A DNA stretch of 64,000 nt from RI-43 sp033764725 (GTDB lineage Bacteria; Pseudomonadota; Alphaproteobacteria; Caulobacterales; Aquidulcibacteraceae). The notes beneath the pieces are model-generated. The model worked only from the letters and a program-made list of their open reading frames with translations, did no database searches and was not told the origin of the DNA. Below are positions 59,408 to 64,000 of the stretch, in pieces. Location: assembly GCA_033764725.1 (NCBI GenBank), contig JANRIR010000051.1:144202-208201 (forward strand), written 5' to 3'. The position numbers were made by a program, and so were the translations under genes. Position 1 is the stretch's first letter; each line of letters opens with the position of its first letter.

Positions 59408-62239
59408 ATGGGTACCAATTCTCGCATCGGGTGGATTCTGCTCTCGGGCGCCTCGCTGGCGGCGTTCGGCGCGATTCCCGCCGCATCGGCGCAGGACAGC
59501 GGCCGCGTCACCGAGGAAATCGTGGTCACCGCCGAAAAGCGCGAAGCCTCGATCCAGGAAGTGCCGATCGCGATCTCGGCCTTCAGCGAAGAGCGCCTCG
59601 AGCGCCTGCAGCTGAACGACGCGCAGGACCTTCAGCTCTCGATCCCGAACTTCCAGTTCGCCAAGGGCAATTTCACCGGCTCCAACATCGCCATCCGCGG
59701 CGTCGGCACGCGCGTGGTCGCGCAATCGGCGGACGCGGCGGTCGGCCTCCACCTCAACGGCGCGCCGCTCGGCCAGACGCCGATTTTCGAAACCGAATTC
59801 TACGACGTCGAGCGCGTGGAAGTGCTGCGCGGCCCGCAGGGCACGCTCTATGGCCGGAACTCCTCCTCCGGCATCCTGAACGTGATCACCGCGCGGCCCG
59901 AGCTGGAGGAATTCTCCGGCCGGCTCGAAGGGACGTACGGCAACTACAACACCTATCGCGGCCAGGGGATGATCAATATCCCGATCGGCGACAGCTTCGC
60001 GATTCGCGCCGCCGGGTTTTATCTGCAGCGCGACGGCTTCACCGAAGATCTGAACAGCGGCCAGGACGTCGACGGCCGCGACATGTGGTCGGCGCGCATC
60101 TCGGCCTACGCCGAGTTGAGCGACCAGGCCGACGCCCAGCTCACGCTGCAATGGTTCACCGAAGATTCGAACCGGTCGCGCATCGGCAAGCAGCTCTGCA
60201 CCACCGACACGCGCCCCTGGCCGTTCAGCCAGGGCTGTCAGGCGGCGGCGCCCTCGTTCGGCGTGCTGAACACGACGGCGACGCTCGGCGGCCTCGGCGC
60301 GCTGATCTTCCCGGGCACGACGGGCGGCGTTCCCGGCCTGTCGCCGACGCTGGCCTCGGGCAATCTGGGCACGGGCGGCTCCAACCCGGCGGATTTCCGC
60401 CAGGTGCGCCTCGCCTATCAGCCGCAGCACTCGAACGACGATTTCGTCGCCACCTTCGAGTTCAATTACGACATCTCCGACACGCTGCGCATCACCTCGC
60501 TGACGAGCTTCGCCACCAACCAGGTGTTCTCCAGCGTCGACTACAACCAGGTGCGCCTGGGCCAGAACTTCAACCTGACTTTGTTCACGCCGACCGGAAC
60601 CTTCACCGGCCCGCGCTCCGGCACGCGCTCCACGCTGTCGACGTTCGACGTCAGCGAGAGCGAAGCGGAGCAGATCACGCAGGAAGTCCGTCTGCAGTCG
60701 GATTATGACGGCTGGTTCAACTACACGATCGGCGGGATCTATATCGACGCCACGAGCCGCGGCACCTATCAGGTCATCTCCAACTCGCTGGAGGCGATCG
60801 CGCTGGGCCTCAACGCCTCGACGCCGCCGGGCAGCCCGCTCATTCCGGCCAACCAATTCTACTTCACCAGCGACACGACGAACTACTCGCTCGAAGCCGC
60901 GGCGGCGTTCGGCGAAATCTACGTGACGCCGACGGACGACCTGAAGTTTACGCTCGGCCTGCGCTACACCAGCGACGACAAGAGCGTGTCGGACCGCCAA
61001 ACGCTGCTCCAACGCATCGATGCAACGGCCGTGACGCCCAGCACGCGGACCGCGAGCTTCGAAGAGATCACCGGCCGCTTCACGGTCGATTACCAGTCGA
61101 GCCTGCCGTTCACGGACGAGTCGAACTGGTATGCGTCCTACGCCCGCGGCTACAAGGGCGGCGGCATCAACCCGCCCTTCGATCCTGCGCTGTTCCAGGG
61201 CGTCGCGACCACGTTCGAGCCGGAATTCGTCAACGCCTATGAAATCGGCGTGAAGAACGTGCTGAACGATGGCCGCATGACGGCCAACCTCGCCGGCTTC
61301 TACTATGACTATGAGGGCTATCAGGTCACCCGCATCGTCAACCGCACCTCGGTGAACGCCAATATCGACGCCACCGTGCAGGGCGTCGAAGCGGAATTCA
61401 CCTGGGAGCCGGTCGATCGCCTCGTGTTCGACTTGAATGTCGGCTGGCTGAGCTCTGAAATCCAAGACGCCAACCTGATCGACCCGATCAACGTCACCGC
61501 CGGCAATACGGGCTTCACCAACGTTCAGGACGCGCTGACCTGGACGCGCCAAATGGTGTTCAGCTCGACGGGGACGTTCCTCGGTACGGTCGGAACGGGC
61601 GGCACGCTCGCGTCGGCACCGGCGGGTTCGGTGGTGCGCTCCGTCAACGTCGCCGATCTCACCGGCGCCAACGGCGGCGCGGCGGCGGCCGCGGCCGGCG
61701 GCATCGTCTCCAACCCGGCGCTCGCGACGATCTCGACCGCTGCGCAGTGCATCGCCTCGACTGCGGCGGTCACCACGGTGCAGACGATCAACGCCGCGCT
61801 GCTGCCGTTCACCTGCCAACTCGTCCGCGGGTTCGCCGGCGATGCGCGCAACGGGTCGGACGGCATCGCGGTCAGCCTCGACGGCAACGATCTCCCGAAC
61901 ACGCCGGAATACACTGTCTCCTTCGGCGCCCAATACACGTTCACGCTGGGCGGGGGCTGGACGATGACGCCGCGCGGCGACGTGTACTACCAGGCCGATT
62001 CCTTCGCCCGCATCTTCAACGGGCCGAACGATCAGCTGGACAGCTACGCCATCGGCAACGTCTCGGTGCGCTTCGAAAACGAGGACAATGGCTGGTACGC
62101 CAGCGTGTTCGCCAAGAACGTGTCGGACGAGGAAGTCGTCACCGACTACTACCTCACCGACCAATCCTCGGGTCTGTTCACCAACGCCTTCCTGCTCGAG
62201 CCGCGCACCTACGGCGTCACGCTGGGCCGGCGCTTCTAA
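59408..62239 (+). CDS. TonB-dependent outer-membrane receptor
   Basis: A 943-residue receptor. The signal peptide ends near PAASAQ; the TonB box is EEIVVTAEKRE; the plug carries VPIAISAFSEERLERLQL, NFTGSNIAIRGVG and VEVLRGPQGTLYGRNSSSG; the barrel ends YGVTLGRRF. A long, low-complexity external loop (about residues 700-820, rich in Ala/Gly/Thr with two cysteines) is unusual. GGAGGAG lies 6 bp before the ATG. A promoter upstream and a terminator downstream make it a single-gene unit. It is larger than the first receptor and unlike it in plug sequence. Ligand unknown. Confidence 0.95.
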   Translation: MGTNSRIGWILLSGASLAAFGAIPAASAQDSGRVTEEIVVTAEKREASIQEVPIAISAFSEERLERLQLNDAQDLQLSIPNFQFAKGNFTGSNIAIRGVGTRVVAQSADAAVGLHLNGAPLGQTPIFETEFYDVERVEVLRGPQGTLYGRNSSSGILNVITARPELEEFSGRLEGTYGNYNTYRGQGMINIPIGDSFAIRAAGFYLQRDGFTEDLNSGQDVDGRDMWSARISAYAELSDQADAQLTLQWFTEDSNRSRIGKQLCTTDTRPWPFSQGCQAAAPSFGVLNTTATLGGLGALIFPGTTGGVPGLSPTLASGNLGTGGSNPADFRQVRLAYQPQHSNDDFVATFEFNYDISDTLRITSLTSFATNQVFSSVDYNQVRLGQNFNLTLFTPTGTFTGPRSGTRSTLSTFDVSESEAEQITQEVRLQSDYDGWFNYTIGGIYIDATSRGTYQVISNSLEAIALGLNASTPPGSPLIPANQFYFTSDTTNYSLEAAAAFGEIYVTPTDDLKFTLGLRYTSDDKSVSDRQTLLQRIDATAVTPSTRTASFEEITGRFTVDYQSSLPFTDESNWYASYARGYKGGGINPPFDPALFQGVATTFEPEFVNAYEIGVKNVLNDGRMTANLAGFYYDYEGYQVTRIVNRTSVNANIDATVQGVEAEFTWEPVDRLVFDLNVGWLSSEIQDANLIDPINVTAGNTGFTNVQDALTWTRQMVFSSTGTFLGTVGTGGTLASAPAGSVVRSVNVADLTGANGGAAAAAAGGIVSNPALATISTAAQCIASTAAVTTVQTINAALLPFTCQLVRGFAGDARNGSDGIAVSLDGNDLPNTPEYTVSFGAQYTFTLGGGWTMTPRGDVYYQADSFARIFNGPNDQLDSYAIGNVSVRFENEDNGWYASVFAKNVSDEEVVTDYYLTDQSSGLFTNAFLLEPRTYGVTLGRRF

Positions 62240-62291
62240 ATCCCATAAGGGCGCGCGCGGGCCTCGCCCGCGCGCGATCGGGGCAAGCGAA

Positions 62292-62326
62292 GGGGAGCTC
62301 TGGTCCGCCAGGGCTCCTCTTTTTTT
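62292..62326 (+). terminator. Intrinsic terminator of the TonB receptor gene
   Basis: A hairpin GAGC-t-CTGG / CCAG-g-GCTC with a four-base loop, followed by CTC and a run of seven T. It lies 53 bp after the receptor stop. Confidence 0.8.
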
Positions 62327-62334
62327 GGGAGCGC

Positions 62335-62450
62335 GCAGGGACGGACGAGGGATGTTTGCGACCCTTCGCAAACGAAAGCGCCGACACCCCTCATCCGCCT
62401 CGATCGCTGCGCGGCCGATCCACCTTCTCCCACAAGGAGACCGCTGCAAA
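62335..62450. repeat. Degenerate copy of mosaic repeat family 1
   Basis: It retains the right-hand modules (ACACCCCTCATCCG and CACCTTCTCCCACAAGG) but has lost most of the left arm; the left part reads GGACGAGGGATGTTT. The right inner hairpin is degenerate. It is a decayed copy of the elements at 3828, 53270 and 63281. Confidence 0.7.
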
Positions 62451-62494
62451 AATTCGGTGAACTGCCCCATCGCCCCGGACAGGCGGCGCCTGAT

Positions 62495-62536
62495 CCGGGG
62501 CCCATGTTCAATATCCCTTGAAAACATGGGCCCCGG
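62495..62536. repeat. Inverted repeat with 14-bp arms
   Basis: CCGGGGCCCATGTT (62495-62508) and AACATGGGCCCCGG (62523-62536), separated by 14 bases. It is followed by GGTTCTCGCTTCCAGCGAGAC, which contains a second hairpin, then CGGGGCGATGG. Only this copy is in the window. It may be a mobile palindromic element or part of the eipA leader. Confidence 0.7.
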
Positions 62537-62681
62537 TTCTCGCTTCCAGCGAGACCGGGGCGATGGAGTGATCAGCATCGCGTGTTTCGCAGAGGTCTCA
62601 CAAGGGGAGTAGGAGAACAGCCACCGTCGCGCTTGCGCCGCATTTCCGGTTAAAGAGCGTCCATCGCTTTCGGAGGCTGAT

Positions 62682-63272
62682 ATGCCCGACGACACCTTGA
62701 GTACGCGCCGTACATTGACCCTCGGCCTCGGCGCGGCCGCCGCAACCGCAGCGCTCGGCGCCGGCCCCGCCCGCGCGCAGGCCGGCGACACCTATTCCGA
62801 AGAAGAGATCGTCAACGCCGCAAGCCGGTTTTTCGGGGTCGCGGCGGAACTCGTCGCGCAGGCCGTGCGCCCCGTGTTCCGCGATCTCGGCCAGCCCGTG
62901 GGCTATGTCGAGGGCTCCGAAGGCTCCGGCGCGATCGGCGTCGGCCTGCGCTATGGCGAAGGCCGCCTGCATTTCCAGCGCGGCGCCGACGCGCCGAAAG
63001 TGTTCTGGCAGGGCCCCTCGATCGGCTTCGACACCGGCGCCAATGCGTCGAAGGTGTTCACCCTGGTCTATGGCATGACAGACCCGCGCCAGATCTATCG
63101 CCGCTTTCCCGGCGTCGAGGGTTCGGCCTATTTCATCGGCGGCATCGGCGTGAATTATCAGCGCGCCGAAGGCATCACGCTTGCGCCCATGCGCGCCGGC
63201 GTCGGCCTGCGCCTCGGCGCCAATCTCGGCTACCTCGCCTACTCGCCGCGCCGGAATTATTTGCCGTTCTAA
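62682..63272 (+). CDS. eipA: EipA-like periplasmic envelope protein (DUF1134)
   Basis: A 196-residue protein of the DUF1134 family, whose Brucella member EipA is needed for envelope integrity. The signal peptide has a twin-arginine-like TRRTLTLG motif and ends near ARAQA. The mature part includes VGYVEGSEGSGAIGVGLRYG, VFWQGPSIGFDTGANASKVF, LVYGM and GGIGVNYQRAEGITLAPMR, matching the family's beta-barrel-like core. GGAGG is 6 bp before the ATG. It converges with a potassium-channel gene over a family-1 repeat. Confidence 0.9.
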   Translation: MPDDTLSTRRTLTLGLGAAAATAALGAGPARAQAGDTYSEEEIVNAASRFFGVAAELVAQAVRPVFRDLGQPVGYVEGSEGSGAIGVGLRYGEGRLHFQRGADAPKVFWQGPSIGFDTGANASKVFTLVYGMTDPRQIYRRFPGVEGSAYFIGGIGVNYQRAEGITLAPMRAGVGLRLGANLGYLAYSPRRNYLPF

Positions 63273-63280
63273 TAAATCAC

Positions 63281-63411
63281 CCCTTCTCCCCTTGCGGGAG
63301 AAGGTGGCGCGAAGCGCCGGATGAGGGGTGCAAGCGCCAACGCTTGCAAGGTCTGGCAAACACCCCTCATCCGTCAGCTTCGCTGACGCCTTCTCCCACA
63401 AGGGGAGAAGG
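63281..63411. repeat. Mosaic palindromic intergenic repeat, family 1, copy 3
   Basis: Convergent position again. Left outer hairpin CTTCTCCCCTTGCGGGAGAAGG, left inner hairpin GGCGC-GAA-GCGCC, then GGATGAGGGGTG, a centre, the complement, right inner hairpin TCAGC-TTC-GCTGA and the outer arm. The left module is the one copy 1 has on its right. Confidence 0.9.
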
Positions 63412-63418
63412 AGCCCCT

Positions 63419-64000
63419 TCACGCGTCGGTCTCGCGCTCCTCTTCCCGCGCGGCCTTCGCGGCGAGATCGGCGAGGCGCTTCTGCTTTTTCTCGTGCCGC
63501 TCGCGAAACTCTTCCGCGAAGGCGGAGGCGAGAATGCCTGTGGGCATGGCGACGATGCCGATGCCGGCGAGCGCCACGAAGGCGGCGGCGATCCGCCCCA
63601 GAACGCTGTCGGGATAGACGTCGCCATAGCCGACGGTCGTTAGCGTCACCACCGCCCACCACAAAGCGCGCGTGACCGAGCCGAAGGCTTCCGGTTTGCT
63701 TTCGCCTTCGATGAAATAGAGCATCAGCGCGGCGACATAGACCTGCGCCGCCGCCACGCACAAAGCCGCCAGCAGCGGCGGCCCGGCCCGCCGCACGGCG
63801 CCGCCCACAATCCCGAACGCGGGCACGTAGCGCGCCAGCTTGAACAAGCGGAACAGCCGCAGCGCGCGCAGCGCCGCCAGCCACGGCCCCTGCGCTTCGG
63901 GATTGAGCGTCAGCACGATCAATTCCGGCAGAAACGCCAGGAGATCGGCGATCGCGAGCGGCGTGGCGAGAAAACGCATGCGCCCGCGCACGCCGCGATG
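63419..64000 (-). CDS. Voltage-gated potassium channel, N-terminus cut by window
   Basis: At least 193 residues; the frame stays open to the window end, so the N-terminus with helices S1-S2 is missing. Visible are an S3-like segment (LAIADLLAFLPELIVL), an S4 segment with spaced arginines (ALRALRLFRLFKLARYV), S5, the pore with selectivity filter TVGYGD after WWAVVTLT, S6 (GIGIVAMPTGILASAF) and a charged C-terminal helix (EEFRERHEKKQKRLADLAAK). It is a Kv-like six-helix channel forming tetramers. Confidence 0.92.
   Translation of the reverse strand, partial: HRGVRGRMRFLATPLAIADLLAFLPELIVLTLNPEAQGPWLAALRALRLFRLFKLARYVPAFGIVGGAVRRAGPPLLAALCVAAAQVYVAALMLYFIEGESKPEAFGSVTRALWWAVVTLTTVGYGDVYPDSVLGRIAAAFVALAGIGIVAMPTGILASAFAEEFRERHEKKQKRLADLAAKAAREEERETDA

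Larger units (their letters stand above)
62240..62681. other. 442-bp gene-free stretch: terminator, repeat remnant, palindrome
   Basis: It contains, in order, a GC-rich palindrome right after the receptor stop (GCGCGCGCGGG-CCTCG-CCCGCGCGC), an intrinsic terminator, a degenerate family-1 repeat, a long 14-bp-arm palindrome and then the eipA ribosome binding site (GGAGG). No credible gene is seen; a minus-strand frame crossing it is a shadow of neighbouring sequence. Confidence 0.7.

Noticed and set aside
59375..62791. 1138-codon open frame on the minus strand over the second TonB receptor gene
   Set aside because: Same reason: shadow of a receptor with normal signal peptide, plug and barrel; it also runs through repeats and a terminator.

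Overview
The window is about 64 kb of very GC-rich, densely coding chromosomal DNA. It looks like an alphaproteobacterium, most likely near the Caulobacterales/Hyphomonadaceae. That placement is an inference from gene content: an alphaproteobacterial-type SerC and QueE, rluD near rpoH, a GTP-type PEP carboxykinase, two large TonB-dependent receptors, many small lipoproteins, EipA (DUF1134), and the DUF1285/NUDIX/DUF6111/CCA block facing a MoxR operon. I see no rRNA, tRNA, CRISPR array, insertion sequence, prophage or integrase. Most of the window is ordinary core genome with a few accessory pieces (two toxin-antitoxin pairs, a Uma2 protein, intergenic repeats).

Layout. 0-7 kb: a Phd/PIN toxin-antitoxin pair cut by the window start, phaB, a lipoprotein, small unknown genes, an outer-membrane barrel, a small membrane protein, and a dolichol-phosphate-mannosyltransferase-like enzyme divergent from an ArnT-like glycosyltransferase. 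7-18 kb: a GT2 glycosyltransferase; yidD-hydrolase-thrS; an old-yellow-enzyme gene; a minus-strand run of two paralogous lipoproteins, an IscU-like scaffold and a GDT1-type Mn/Ca transporter; a TonB-dependent receptor; an rluD-type gene. 18-29 kb: a methyltransferase, rpoH with its own heat-shock-type promoter, an acyltransferase, pckG, a PaiB-like gene, purA, a 555-residue unknown, and pagL. 29-35 kb: serine biosynthesis (serC, serA) split by a GNAT gene, and an EamA transporter. 34-40 kb: an unusual PhzF fusion, then the tightly packed thiD/Uma2/SMR/folP/VOC run, hemF, and a Doc/AbrB toxin-antitoxin pair. 40-50 kb: CCA-adding enzyme, DUF6111, NUDIX and DUF1285 divergent from a four-gene MoxR-DUF58-DUF4159-VWA operon whose genes all overlap. 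50-64 kb: an MFS exporter, an SDR, a LysR regulator divergent from WrbA-like and pirin genes, a response regulator, queE-queC, a second large TonB-dependent receptor with promoter and terminator, eipA, and a truncated potassium channel.

The most interesting non-coding signals are: several copies of two mosaic palindromic intergenic repeat families, mostly between convergent genes; a promoter/operator at the AbrB-Doc pair that predicts a leaderless mRNA; a perfect hairpin that buries the ribosome binding site of the acyltransferase gene; a heat-shock-like promoter at rpoH; and a structured leader in front of serC. The best candidate for an under-described protein system is the MoxR/DUF58/DUF4159/VWA membrane operon at 43-50 kb. 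All functional names rest on motif recognition by eye; no database search was run.
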